Shown here: piece by piece, positions 1-9,076 of the stretch
Layout: every line of letters starts with the position of its first letter
How positions within the stretch are numbered: the first letter of the stretch is position 1
Assembly (NCBI GenBank): GCA_002389055.1
Contig: DGNT01000030.1
Span: 1 to 23,198, forward strand
Length of the DNA stretch: 23,198 bases
Source of the DNA: Alcanivorax sp. UBA4485
Lineage (GTDB): Bacteria; Pseudomonadota; Gammaproteobacteria; Pseudomonadales; Alcanivoracaceae
Reading direction: 5' to 3'
Program-made: the position numbers and the translations under genes
Notes under the pieces: generated by a model
The model's database searches: none
What the model saw: the letters and a program-made list of their open reading frames with translations, nothing else
Told to the model about the DNA's origin: nothing

Positions 1-1586
1 CCATCCCGCAGCTGCAGTCCGAATATCAGGCGGTAGTGGACATCCTGGTGGATACCGGCGCGCCGCCGGAGCAGGTGGCCTTCGCCCAGCGTCAGATCTG
101 GCTCACCGAACGCATCCTGCGCTCCATCTCCCGGGTGCTGGAAGGCGACGACAACGCGGTGATCGCGGCGGACAACTTCGGCCGCGACGCCACCGAGTTC
201 GGTCGCGTACTCAACGGCATGCTGGCCGGCGACCAGGCCATGGGCGTGCAACAGATCGTCAACCCGCAGGCGCTCAACTACCTGGACCGCACCTCACGGC
301 TGTTCGACGAGTTCGTTAACCAGTCCGTGGACGAGATTCTCGAGACCGCCCCGGAACTGTTCCAGGTGGCCAGCGCCGCCGACTCCATCTTCCGTAATTC
401 CCAGGACCTGCTGCAGGAATCCACCAACCTCAACACCCAGTTCGAACAGACCACCACCGGCCTGTTCCCGTCGCTGGGCCTGGGCGCGGTGAGCGCCGCG
501 ATGGCGGTGCTGCTGTTCTTCCTCATCATGCTGCAGCGGAACCGTGAGGCGGCGCGCCGCCGGAACGAACTGGAAAGCGAGAACCAGCGGAACCAGGCGG
601 CGATTCTGCGTCTGCTCGACGAGCTGGGCGACCTGGCGGACGGTGACCTGACCGTGGAAGCGACGGTGACCGAGGACTTCACCGGCGCCATCGCCGACTC
701 CATCAACTACTCCATCGACCAGCTGCGCAGCCTGGTACAGACCATCAACAACTCCGCCGTACAGGTGGCGTCGGCCGCCCAGGAAACCCAGTCCACGGCG
801 ATGCATCTGGCGGAAGCCTCCGAGCACCAGGCCCAGGAAATCGCCGGCGCCTCGGCGGCGGTGAACGAAATGGCGGTGTCGATTGACCAGGTATCCGCCA
901 ACGCCGCCGAATCCGCCGCGGTGGCGGAAAAGGCGGTAGCGATCGCCAACAAGGGCGCGGAAGTGGTGCAGGCCACCATCCATGGCATGGACACCATCCG
1001 CGAGCAGATTCAGGAAACCTCCAAACGGATCAAGCGTCTGGGTGAATCCTCCCAGGAGATTGGCGACATCGTGAGCCTGATTAACGACATCGCCGACCAG
1101 ACCAACATTCTGGCACTGAACGCGGCGATCCAGGCCTCCATGGCCGGGGAAGCGGGCCGCGGCTTCGCGGTGGTGGCGGATGAAGTACAACGCCTGGCGG
1201 AACGCTCCGCCGCCGCCACCAAGCAGATCGAAACCCTGGTAAAAACCATTCAGACCGACACCAACGAGGCGGTGATTTCCATGGAAGCCACCACCGCCGA
1301 GGTGGTGAAAGGGGCGCGTCTGGCCCAGGACGCCGGTGTCGCGCTGGAAGAGATCGAGAACGTATCCAAGAACCTGGCGGACCTGATCCAGAACATTTCC
1401 AACGCGGCGCGCCAGCAGGCCGCCTCCGCGGGTCACATTTCCAACACAATGAACGTGATCCAGGAAATTACCTCGCAAACGTCCGCCGGTACCACCGCCA
1501 CCGCCCGCTCCATTGGCGACCTGGCGGAAATGGCGCAGGAAATGCGGAATTCAGTGGCCGGCTTCCGCCTGCCGGAGCATTCCTGA
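1..1586 (+). CDS. pilJ: Type IV pilus chemosensory transducer PilJ (5' partial)
   Basis: This is the methyl-accepting transducer of the Pil-Chp system, an inner-membrane protein that signals to the ChpA kinase through CheW-like adaptors. The reading frame is open from the first base (first full codon at 3), so the true start lies outside the window; about 528 residues are visible against roughly 680 in Pseudomonas PilJ. The visible part holds the end of the periplasmic PilJ-type helical domain, a transmembrane helix encoded near 463-534 (rich in L, A, V, F and I), a short HAMP-like region and the cytoplasmic signalling coiled coil. The hairpin tip is encoded near 1087-1200 and contains DQTNILALNAAIQAS and GRGFAVVADEVQRLAERSA, the PilJ variant of the MCP tip. 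No C-terminal NWETF-type CheR/CheB tether is present. pilK follows after 31 bases. Identity is firm; the missing N-terminus is a window effect. Confidence 0.95.
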   Translation, partial: IPQLQSEYQAVVDILVDTGAPPEQVAFAQRQIWLTERILRSISRVLEGDDNAVIAADNFGRDATEFGRVLNGMLAGDQAMGVQQIVNPQALNYLDRTSRLFDEFVNQSVDEILETAPELFQVASAADSIFRNSQDLLQESTNLNTQFEQTTTGLFPSLGLGAVSAAMAVLLFFLIMLQRNREAARRRNELESENQRNQAAILRLLDELGDLADGDLTVEATVTEDFTGAIADSINYSIDQLRSLVQTINNSAVQVASAAQETQSTAMHLAEASEHQAQEIAGASAAVNEMAVSIDQVSANAAESAAVAEKAVAIANKGAEVVQATIHGMDTIREQIQETSKRIKRLGESSQEIGDIVSLINDIADQTNILALNAAIQASMAGEAGRGFAVVADEVQRLAERSAAATKQIETLVKTIQTDTNEAVISMEATTAEVVKGARLAQDAGVALEEIENVSKNLADLIQNISNAARQQAASAGHISNTMNVIQEITSQTSAGTTATARSIGDLAEMAQEMRNSVAGFRLPEHS

Positions 1587-1604
1587 ACCGGCCTAGGCCG
1601 GTTC
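1585..1604. promoter_or_regulatory. Perfect 20-base palindrome between pilJ and pilK, overlapping the pilK SD when extended
   Basis: The sequence GAACCGGCCTAGGCCGGTTC is a perfect inverted repeat that starts in the pilJ stop codon. Allowing one T/C mismatch, pairing extends to 1581-1608. The outer 3' arm then covers GGA of the GGAG (1606-1609) that serves as pilK Shine-Dalgarno, 8 bases before the ATG at 1618. There is no following T tract, so it is not a classical intrinsic terminator. It could be an mRNA hairpin that tunes pilK translation or processing, or a DNA-binding site. Sequence is seen; function is inferred. Confidence 0.5.
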
Positions 1605-1617
1605 CGGAGACGGAACC

Positions 1618-2493
1618 ATGGGTTTTGCAGTGACAGATCGCTGGTCGATCAAGAGCGCCCCCGCCATGGATGCCGAGCAGTTCCAGCTGTGGCAGGCCCT
1701 GTTGGAGGAGCGTACCGGGATGACGCTGGCGCCGGAGCGCAAGCAGTTCCTGGAAAGCAGCCTCAATATCCGCATGCGCGAGCTGGGGCTGGACGACTAC
1801 GACACCTACTACCAGCAACTGGTCACCGGGGCCACCGAGTCCCGCGCCATGGAATGGTCGACCCTGGTGGACCGGCTGACGGTGCAGGAAACCAGCTTCT
1901 TCCGTCACCCCGGCTCCTACGCGCTGGTGGAAGATTACCTCGGCCAGTTCGCTGCCGAGCGGGGCACCGGCGCCACCCTCAACGCCTGGAGCGTGGGCTG
2001 TTCCACCGGCGAGGAAGCCTATTCACTGGCGATGCTGATCAGCGAGCGGTTCCGTGCCCACGGCAAGGAACTGTTCTACGGCATCACCGGCACGGACATC
2101 AGCCTGCCAACCCTGGCCAAGGCGCGCCGCGGGCTGTTTCCCCGGCGCCGCGTAGAGCAGATCGACCCGGCGCTGCGCGAGCGGTATTTCAAGGACGCGG
2201 ACCGGCACACCATGCAGGTGGCGGACGGTCTGCGCGAACGGGTCTGCTTCGCCCATCTGAACGTGCTGAATCTGGATCAGGCGCCGATGGACGATATGGA
2301 CCTGATCTTTTGCCAGAACATGCTGATTTACTTCCGCCGCTGGCGGAAGCGGCAGATCGTTAACCAGTTGGCCGGGCGCCTGGCGCCCGGCGGATTGCTG
2401 GTGCTGGGCCCCGGCGAAATCACCGATTGGCACGACCCGCGCCTGGAAAGGGTGCACTTCGCCGACACTCTGGCGTTCCGACGCCGGCAATGA
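1618..2493 (+). CDS. pilK: PilK, CheR-type protein-glutamate methyltransferase
   Basis: PilK transfers methyl groups from S-adenosylmethionine to glutamates of the transducer (PilJ), giving adaptation in the Pil-Chp pathway. The 291-residue protein has the CheR layout: an N-terminal helical domain (about 18-110, with TVQETSFFRH at 88-97) and a Rossmann-type methyltransferase domain. The SAM-binding motif WSVGCSTGEEAYS lies at 124-136, the second acidic loop GTDIS at 158-162, and NMLIYFR near 234-240 is the typical CheR core. There is no C-terminal TPR extension. The ATG at 1618 has GGAG 8 bases upstream, which favours it over the in-frame ATG at 1666 (Met17). It lies between pilJ (31-base gap) and chpA (28-base gap), exactly as in Pseudomonas. 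Confidence 0.92.
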   Translation: MGFAVTDRWSIKSAPAMDAEQFQLWQALLEERTGMTLAPERKQFLESSLNIRMRELGLDDYDTYYQQLVTGATESRAMEWSTLVDRLTVQETSFFRHPGSYALVEDYLGQFAAERGTGATLNAWSVGCSTGEEAYSLAMLISERFRAHGKELFYGITGTDISLPTLAKARRGLFPRRRVEQIDPALRERYFKDADRHTMQVADGLRERVCFAHLNVLNLDQAPMDDMDLIFCQNMLIYFRRWRKRQIVNQLAGRLAPGGLLVLGPGEITDWHDPRLERVHFADTLAFRRRQ

Positions 2494-2521
2494 GAGGCCT
2501 GAGTTCCATGGGGGAAAGGGC

Positions 2522-5500
2522 ATGAGCGACCGTCACGACTATCTGGCGCTGGACTGGGTCCGGGGGGAGATTCAGGAAACCCTGAATCAAGCCCAGCAGG
2601 CCCTGGAAGCCTTCGTGGACAATCCCAACGATTCCACGCGCATGCGCTTTTGCCAGACCCACCTGCACCAGGTGTGCGGCACCCTGCAAATGGTGGAGTT
2701 CTACGGCGCCGCCCTGCTCGCCGAGGAAATGGAAAAGCTGGCCCGGGCGCTGGTGGATCAGCGCGTCGGCAATGTGGCCGACAGCCAGGAAACCCTGATG
2801 CGGGCGATCCTGCAGCTGCCGCCCTACCTGGACCGGGTGGCCAGCAGTCGCCGCGACCTGCCGCTGGTGCTGCTGCCGCTGCTGAACGACCTGCGCGCCG
2901 CCCGTGGCGAAGCGCTGCTGTCCGAGACCGCCCTGTTCAAGCCCGACCTTCAACACGCCCAGGGCGACGGCCGTCTGCCCGAGGCGGTGCTCAACGATCC
3001 GCGCTTCGCGCAACTGGCGCGCAAGATACGGCAAATGTTCCAGCTCGCCCTGGTGGGGGTGATGCGCAACGAGGACATGGACCGCAACCTGGCCTACATG
3101 CGCAAGGTGTTCGCCAAGCTTGAGCAGGTCACCGGAGAGGCCGCCCGCGGGCCGCTGTGGCGCATCGCCGATGCCCTGGTGGAAGGCCTGCAGGCAGACG
3201 CCATCGCGCTGGGCACCTCGGTGAAACAAATACTCGGCCAGATCGACCGCACCCTGCGCGAGCTGGCCGCCGACGGCGTCGACAGCCTGGAACGCCCGGC
3301 GCCCACCGAACTGCTTAAGAACCTGCTCTATTACGTCGCCAAGGCCGACCACGACAGCCCCCGCATCCGCGAAGTGCGCGCCGGCTTCCGCCTCGACGAC
3401 GCGCTGCCGTCGGAAGACCTGGTCAACGCCGAACGCGAGCGTCTCACCGGCCCGGATTCCATGGCGATGAGCTCGGTGGTCACGGCGCTGTCCGAGGAAC
3501 TGACCAAGATCAAGGACGCCCTGGAGCAATTCGTTCACCAGGGCGACTCCAACCCGGCCACGCTGGCGCCGGAGGCGATCCGCCTGAAACAGGTGTCCGA
3601 TACCGTCGCCATGCTCGGCCTCGGCCAGCCCCGCACCCTGGTGGAAGAACAGCTCAAGGTGATGGAGGCGATCGTCGACGGCCGCCGCCCGGCGCACCGC
3701 GACACCCTGATGGACGTGGCCGGCGCGCTGCTCTACGTGGAAGCGACCCTGGCCGGGATCGGCGGCGACAACCGCCGGCCGGCCCCGGCCACCGGCGCCG
3801 ACCTGCCCCGCCATGTGGGCCAGGCCCTGGACGCGGTGCTGCGCGAATGCCGCGCCGGCCTGGAAGAGGCCAAGGACGGCATCATCGAGTTTATCGCCTC
3901 GCATTGGGACCACCAGCACCTGAAAACGGTGCCGGACCGTCTCAATGCGGTGCGTGGCGGGCTGGAAGTGGTTCAGCTCGACCGGCCGGCGGACATTCTT
4001 CGCCAGTGCGTGCGCTTTATCGAAGAACAGCTGATGGCGGAACAGTCCAAACCGGACTGGCGCAGCATGGATACGCTGGCCGACGCCATCACCTCGGTGG
4101 AGTACTACCTGGAGCGTCTCAGCGACGACCCGGAAACCCGCGACGACATTCTCGGCCTGGCCCGCGCCAGCGTCAGCGACCTGGGCTACCCGTTGCCGGA
4201 GCCCGTCGACAACGAGGAAGCTGAAGAGCCGGATCACGCCGAGCAGCCGGACGACGTCGAAGACGCGCTGTCCGATTCGCTGGATGAACCGCTTGATGAA
4301 CCGCTGAATGCGCCACCGGATGAACCGCCGGTGCTGCTCTCCGAAGACGCCCCCGAGGACGATGACGCGCTCCAAGCGTCGCCCGACGAAGCGGTGGCGC
4401 CGGAGCCCGCCGACCAGGGCGGCATCGAGGAACACGACGAAGAGCTGATCGACGACGAGATCATCGAGATCTTCGTCGAGGAAGCCGACGAAGTGCTCGA
4501 GGCACTGGATCAGTATTTCCCGCGCTGGGCGGCCAACACCGGTGACGAAACCGCGCTGGTGGAATTCCGCCGCGCCTTCCACACACTCAAGGGCTCGGGC
4601 CGGATGGTCGGCGCCACCACCGTGGGCGAGCTGGCCTGGTCGATCGAGAACATGATGAACCGGGTGATCGACGGCGCCATCAAACCCGACGCCACCCTGA
4701 TCGAGCTGGTGCGCACCGTGCACGGCCTGATCCCGGAGCTGGTGGACGCCTTCGCCCACCGCCGGCCGATGCCCTACGACGTCTCGCCACTGCAGGAAGC
4801 CGCGTTCGCGCTCGCCGATGGCCAACACCTGGACGCGGTGCCACGGATCGACCGCCCCGACACCGAACCCCAACAGCCGGCCGCTCCGCACCAGGACGAC
4901 GACCCCCTGGCGGATCTGGACGCCTTGGATTTCCAGATCGACGAACCGGTGGATGCCCTCGGCGACGCCGTCGACCCGGTGCTGCTGGACATTTTCCGCA
5001 GCGAGGCGGCACGCAATCTTGAGATGGTCCGCGAGTGGCTGGACCAGATCGACCCGGACTTCGCCGAGCACATCCTCGACGACCAGGTGCACCGTGCCCT
5101 GCACACCCTGAAGGGCAGCGCCCGCATGGCGGAGATCAACGCCATGGCCGAGCTGGCGGAACCGGCCGAGAAGCTGGTCAAGGAACTGATCAACGGCGGA
5201 CGCCGCGCCGACGCCGACACCGTGGCGATGATCGACCAGACCCACCGGCTGCTGCACGCCGGCCTGGCGCAACTACAGGACGGCGCCACACCGGAATTAC
5301 CCGGCGACGCGCACACCCTGATCGAGCGGCTGGTACAGGCCCGCGAAGCGCTCAACGAGCACCGCGAAGGCGCCGACCCGCACATTCTTTCGGTGTTCCT
5401 GTCCGAAGGCATGGACCTGATCATCGACACCGACAACCTGCTGGAACAATGGGCGGAAGAGCCGGGCCACACCGAAGAGCTGGCGCGCCTGCGCGACGAA

Positions 5501-8500
5501 CTGGAGCTGCTGGCCAACAGCGCCCGCACCGCCAACCTGGATGAAATCCACGGCCTGGCCAAGGCCCTGGCCAGCGTCTACTCCGGGGTCAACCAGGGCC
5601 GCCTGCCGTTCAGCGAGGCGCTGCTGGAGCTGGCGCGCGAGGGCCACGAAGCCCTGATGAACATGATGGACTGTCTCGCCGCCGGCCAGACGGTACGCGC
5701 GGAACTGGGGCTGGTGGACAGCCTGCGGGACCTGGCCGAAACCCCCGACCCGGACGGCCCCGGCGGCGGCATGCCGGCCCCGGCGGCCACCGACCTTCCG
5801 GCCGGCGACAGCGTGGACACCGACAAACACGATGCCGCGCCGCTGGACCCGGAACTGGTGCTGCTGTTCCTGGAGGAAGCGGAAGACCTGCTGCTCTCAT
5901 CCAGCGAACACCTGGCCGCCTGGGAACACGGCGAAACCGACAGCCTGGCCGCGCTGCAACGGGACCTGCACACCCTCAAGGGCGGCGCCCGCATGGCCGG
6001 CGTCACCGCCGTCGGCGATCTCGCCCATGAGTTGGAAAACCTCTACGAAATGGCCGGGGCACCGAACCAGCCGGCGCCCGCGCCCTCGCTGTTCGACGTG
6101 CTGCACCGCGGCCACGACCGGCTGGCGGACATGATCGACACGCTGCGCAGCGGCGGTAACCCGGAGCCCGCCCCGGCGGTGATCCAGGCGCTGCGCCAGG
6201 CGATGTTGCGCCAGGCGCCGGCCGCCGCGTCGCACGCCGACCCGCGCCCGCCAGCGGCGTCCGAGGCGGCGCCCGAAGAGACACAGGGTGATCCCGAGCT
6301 GGTGGCGATCTTCCTCGAGGAGGCCCACGACATCCTGGAATCCGCCGGCCGTAGCCTGGAGACCTGGATCACCGACACCGGCAACAGCCTGGAAATTCAG
6401 TCCCTGCAGCGGGATCTGCACACGCTCAAAGGCGGCGCCCGCATGGCCGAGGTCCAGCCCCTCGGCGACCTGGGCCATGAACTGGAAACCCTCTACGAAG
6501 CGCTGGCCCTGGACCGCCTGCCGGTACAGCCGGTGCTGTTCGACCTGTTGCACCGCTGCCACGACCGGCTGGCGGAGATGGTCGACCAGCTCGCCGCCGG
6601 GCAGCCGCTGACCGGCGGCGACGACCTGATCGTCGCGCTGCACGACTATCTGCGCGCCCCGGACGCCTTCACCCTGCCCGCCGCGTCCACCGGCCCGGCG
6701 CCGGCACCAGCGCCGTCGGCGCCACCGCCCGCGGCCGAAAACGAACGCGACGCGGTGCTGCCCGACGAGGTCGACCTGGAGATCCTCGATGTCTTCCTGG
6801 AAGAAGCCGAGGAACTCTCCGAAATCATCGACGGTTGCCTGGTGTCCTGGCGCGATCACCCGGAAAGCCGGGATTTCAGCGACGACCTGAAGCGGGCCCT
6901 GCACACCCTGAAGGGCGGTGCGCGGCTGTCCGGTCTCAATGAGCTCGGGGACATGAGCCACCGGTTCGAGACCCTGATGCACAACCTGGAAAGCCAGCGT
7001 CGCGACCCCGACGAGAGCGATTTCCAGGCGATGACGGCGGAGTTCGACGCCCTCAACGAGCGCCTGGTGGAACTGCGCCGGGCGGCGGCCACCCAGCCGC
7101 TGCCGGCGCAGCCACCGGCGACCCGGGAGACGCGCCCCGAAACCAGCGCGCAACCCGGCGTTAAACGCGAGGAACGGCGCCCCCAGTCGCAACCCCAGGA
7201 AATGGTGCGAGTCGGCGCCGACGTGCTGGAAGCGCTGGTGAACCTGGCCGGCGAGACCTCCATCAACCGGGGCCGGGTGGAACAGAGCATCAGCGAGTTC
7301 GGCTTCAACATCGGCGAGATGAGCTCCACCGTGGTCCGCCTGTACGAGCAACTGCGCCGGCTCGACGCCGAAACCGAAGCGCAGATCATGTCCACCTACC
7401 AGAAGGGCGTGGACAGCGGTGAAATCGACGGCCGTTTCGACCCGCTGGAAATGGACCAGTACTCGGAACTGCACCAGATCACCAAGCAGCTTTCCGAATC
7501 CGCGTCGGATTTGCTCGACCTGAAGAACACCCTGCTGGATCGCACCCGCGATACGGAAACCCTGCTGCTGCAGCAACAGCGCATTAACACCGACCTGCAG
7601 GAAAAGCTCATGCGCACGCGCATGGTGCCGTTCTCGCGGCTGGTGCCGCGCCTGCGGCGCATCGTGCGCCAGGTGTCCGGCGAAGTGGGCAAGCGCGTCG
7701 CCTTCGATGTGCTCAACCCGGAAGGCGAGCTGGACCGCACCCTGATGGAACGGGTGGTGGCGCCGCTGGAGCACATGCTGCGCAACGCCGTGGACCACGG
7801 TATCGAGGACCCGGAACAGCGCCGCGGCGCCGGCAAGGAAGAGAGCGGCCACATCAGCCTGGAGCTGTCCCGGGAAGGCGGCGAAGTGGTGATCACCCTG
7901 GCCGACGACGGCAAGGGCATCGACACCGACGCGGTACGCCGCAAGGCCATCGAGCGCGGGCTGATGGCGGAAAACACCCCGTTGCCCGACCACGAAGTCC
8001 AGCAATTCATCTTCCACGCCGGCTTCTCCACCGCCAGCCAGGTGACCCAGCTGTCCGGCCGGGGCGTGGGCATGGACGTGGTGGCCAGCGAAATCAAACA
8101 ACTGGGCGGCTCGGTGACCATCGATTCGCGCCCCGGCCAGGGCACCCGCTTCGTGGTGCGCCTGCCGTTCACCCTGGCCATGAACCGGGCGCTGATGGTG
8201 CGCGTCGGCGAGGACGCCTACGCCATCCCGCTGAACCAGATCGAAGGCATCGTGCGGGTCAGCCCCTATGAGCTGAACGACTACTTCCAGGCCCGGCAGG
8301 AAGGCGGGTTGCCGGTCTACCGGTACGCCGGCCAGGAATACGACCTGCACTACCTGGGCCGCTTCGTGCACGATGTGGCGCAGCCGCATCTGGACACCCA
8401 CAGCCAGCCGATGCCGGTGCTGTTGATCCGCAGCGCCGACCACACCGTGGCGCTGGTGGTGGACAACCTGATCGGCTCCCGGGAAGTGGTGGTCAAATCG

Positions 8501-9076
8501 GTGGGCCCGCAACTGGCCAGCGTCGCCGGCATCAGCGGCGCCACCATCCTCGGCGACGGCGCGGTGGTGATCATTCTCGATATTCATTCGCTGATCCGCG
8601 CCGCCCAGGCCCAGCAAGCGGCCCTGCCGGCGGCACCGGAAGCGCTGCCCGCGGAGCCCGAAACGCCGGACTACGACGACGAGCGCCACGTGGCACCGCT
8701 GATCATGGTGGTGGACGATTCGGTGACGGTGCGCAAGGTGACCGGCCGCCTGCTGGAACGCAGCGGTTTCGAGGTGATCACCGCCAAGGACGGCATCGAC
8801 GCCATCGCCACCCTGGAAGAGCACACCCCCGCCGCCATGCTGCTGGACATCGAAATGCCGCGCATGGACGGCTTTGAAGTGGCCACCCACGTGCGCCACG
8901 ACGAACGCCTCAAGGATGTACCGATCATCATGATCACCTCGCGTACCGGCGAGAAGCACCGGGAGCGGGCCTTCGACATCGGTGTGAACTGCTATCTCGG
9001 CAAACCGTTCCAAGAAGGCGAACTGCTGGTCACCCTGCGCGAGCTGCTCGGCGAAACCCGGGAGACCAGCCACTAA
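2522..9076 (+). CDS. chpA: ChpA/PilL-type hybrid chemosensory histidine kinase
   Basis: This is the central CheA-like kinase of the Pil-Chp system. In Pseudomonas it phosphorylates PilG and PilH to control pilus extension, retraction and cAMP. The 2184-residue protein (about 2470 in P. aeruginosa) has an N-terminal FimL-like part with an HQVCGTLQM motif (His49) and a second Hpt-like helical block near 440-510. An acidic linker leads to five canonical Hpt modules with HTLKG at His687, His861, His1150, His1300 and His1461. A sixth, degenerate module has Glu995 where the histidine should be. The dimerisation region starts near 1560. The CheA-type ATPase has an N box around His1751-Asn1755, DDGKGID from 1795 and GRGVGMD from 1846. 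A CheW domain follows, then a C-terminal receiver with Asp2065/Asp2066, phosphoacceptor Asp2109, Thr2139 and Lys2161. All catalytic landmarks look intact. The ATG at 2522 follows a purine-rich GGGGGAAAGGG. The gene overlaps chpB by one base. Confidence 0.95.
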   Translation: MSDRHDYLALDWVRGEIQETLNQAQQALEAFVDNPNDSTRMRFCQTHLHQVCGTLQMVEFYGAALLAEEMEKLARALVDQRVGNVADSQETLMRAILQLPPYLDRVASSRRDLPLVLLPLLNDLRAARGEALLSETALFKPDLQHAQGDGRLPEAVLNDPRFAQLARKIRQMFQLALVGVMRNEDMDRNLAYMRKVFAKLEQVTGEAARGPLWRIADALVEGLQADAIALGTSVKQILGQIDRTLRELAADGVDSLERPAPTELLKNLLYYVAKADHDSPRIREVRAGFRLDDALPSEDLVNAERERLTGPDSMAMSSVVTALSEELTKIKDALEQFVHQGDSNPATLAPEAIRLKQVSDTVAMLGLGQPRTLVEEQLKVMEAIVDGRRPAHRDTLMDVAGALLYVEATLAGIGGDNRRPAPATGADLPRHVGQALDAVLRECRAGLEEAKDGIIEFIASHWDHQHLKTVPDRLNAVRGGLEVVQLDRPADILRQCVRFIEEQLMAEQSKPDWRSMDTLADAITSVEYYLERLSDDPETRDDILGLARASVSDLGYPLPEPVDNEEAEEPDHAEQPDDVEDALSDSLDEPLDEPLNAPPDEPPVLLSEDAPEDDDALQASPDEAVAPEPADQGGIEEHDEELIDDEIIEIFVEEADEVLEALDQYFPRWAANTGDETALVEFRRAFHTLKGSGRMVGATTVGELAWSIENMMNRVIDGAIKPDATLIELVRTVHGLIPELVDAFAHRRPMPYDVSPLQEAAFALADGQHLDAVPRIDRPDTEPQQPAAPHQDDDPLADLDALDFQIDEPVDALGDAVDPVLLDIFRSEAARNLEMVREWLDQIDPDFAEHILDDQVHRALHTLKGSARMAEINAMAELAEPAEKLVKELINGGRRADADTVAMIDQTHRLLHAGLAQLQDGATPELPGDAHTLIERLVQAREALNEHREGADPHILSVFLSEGMDLIIDTDNLLEQWAEEPGHTEELARLRDELELLANSARTANLDEIHGLAKALASVYSGVNQGRLPFSEALLELAREGHEALMNMMDCLAAGQTVRAELGLVDSLRDLAETPDPDGPGGGMPAPAATDLPAGDSVDTDKHDAAPLDPELVLLFLEEAEDLLLSSSEHLAAWEHGETDSLAALQRDLHTLKGGARMAGVTAVGDLAHELENLYEMAGAPNQPAPAPSLFDVLHRGHDRLADMIDTLRSGGNPEPAPAVIQALRQAMLRQAPAAASHADPRPPAASEAAPEETQGDPELVAIFLEEAHDILESAGRSLETWITDTGNSLEIQSLQRDLHTLKGGARMAEVQPLGDLGHELETLYEALALDRLPVQPVLFDLLHRCHDRLAEMVDQLAAGQPLTGGDDLIVALHDYLRAPDAFTLPAASTGPAPAPAPSAPPPAAENERDAVLPDEVDLEILDVFLEEAEELSEIIDGCLVSWRDHPESRDFSDDLKRALHTLKGGARLSGLNELGDMSHRFETLMHNLESQRRDPDESDFQAMTAEFDALNERLVELRRAAATQPLPAQPPATRETRPETSAQPGVKREERRPQSQPQEMVRVGADVLEALVNLAGETSINRGRVEQSISEFGFNIGEMSSTVVRLYEQLRRLDAETEAQIMSTYQKGVDSGEIDGRFDPLEMDQYSELHQITKQLSESASDLLDLKNTLLDRTRDTETLLLQQQRINTDLQEKLMRTRMVPFSRLVPRLRRIVRQVSGEVGKRVAFDVLNPEGELDRTLMERVVAPLEHMLRNAVDHGIEDPEQRRGAGKEESGHISLELSREGGEVVITLADDGKGIDTDAVRRKAIERGLMAENTPLPDHEVQQFIFHAGFSTASQVTQLSGRGVGMDVVASEIKQLGGSVTIDSRPGQGTRFVVRLPFTLAMNRALMVRVGEDAYAIPLNQIEGIVRVSPYELNDYFQARQEGGLPVYRYAGQEYDLHYLGRFVHDVAQPHLDTHSQPMPVLLIRSADHTVALVVDNLIGSREVVVKSVGPQLASVAGISGATILGDGAVVIILDIHSLIRAAQAQQAALPAAPEALPAEPETPDYDDERHVAPLIMVVDDSVTVRKVTGRLLERSGFEVITAKDGIDAIATLEEHTPAAMLLDIEMPRMDGFEVATHVRHDERLKDVPIIMITSRTGEKHRERAFDIGVNCYLGKPFQEGELLVTLRELLGETRETSH
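4283..4330 (+). repeat. 12-base tandem repeat (4 units) in the chpA acidic linker
   Basis: Units GATGAACCGCTT and GATGAACCGCTG are adjacent, followed by a diverged unit (4307-4318) and GATGAACCGCCG. They encode D-E-P-L, D-E-P-L, N-A-P-P and D-E-P-P at residues 588-603 of ChpA, in the disordered acidic linker before the first canonical Hpt module. Copy changes keep the frame, so the linker length could vary between strains. Confidence 0.75.

Noticed and set aside
1618..1666. Alternative pilK start at the in-frame ATG at 1666
   Set aside because: The ATG at 1618 has a well-spaced GGAG; 1666 lacks one.
2420..5272. 950-codon open frame on the minus strand opposite chpA
   Set aside because: It lies antisense to a clearly homologous ChpA with intact domains; composition (H, Q, G, R, V rich) is that of GC-rich shadow frames and no motif is recognisable.
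5897..9073. 1058-codon open frame on the minus strand opposite the chpA kinase half
   Set aside because: Also a shadow of the ChpA frame; lacks stop codons because of third-position GC bias, and has no domain or sensible start.
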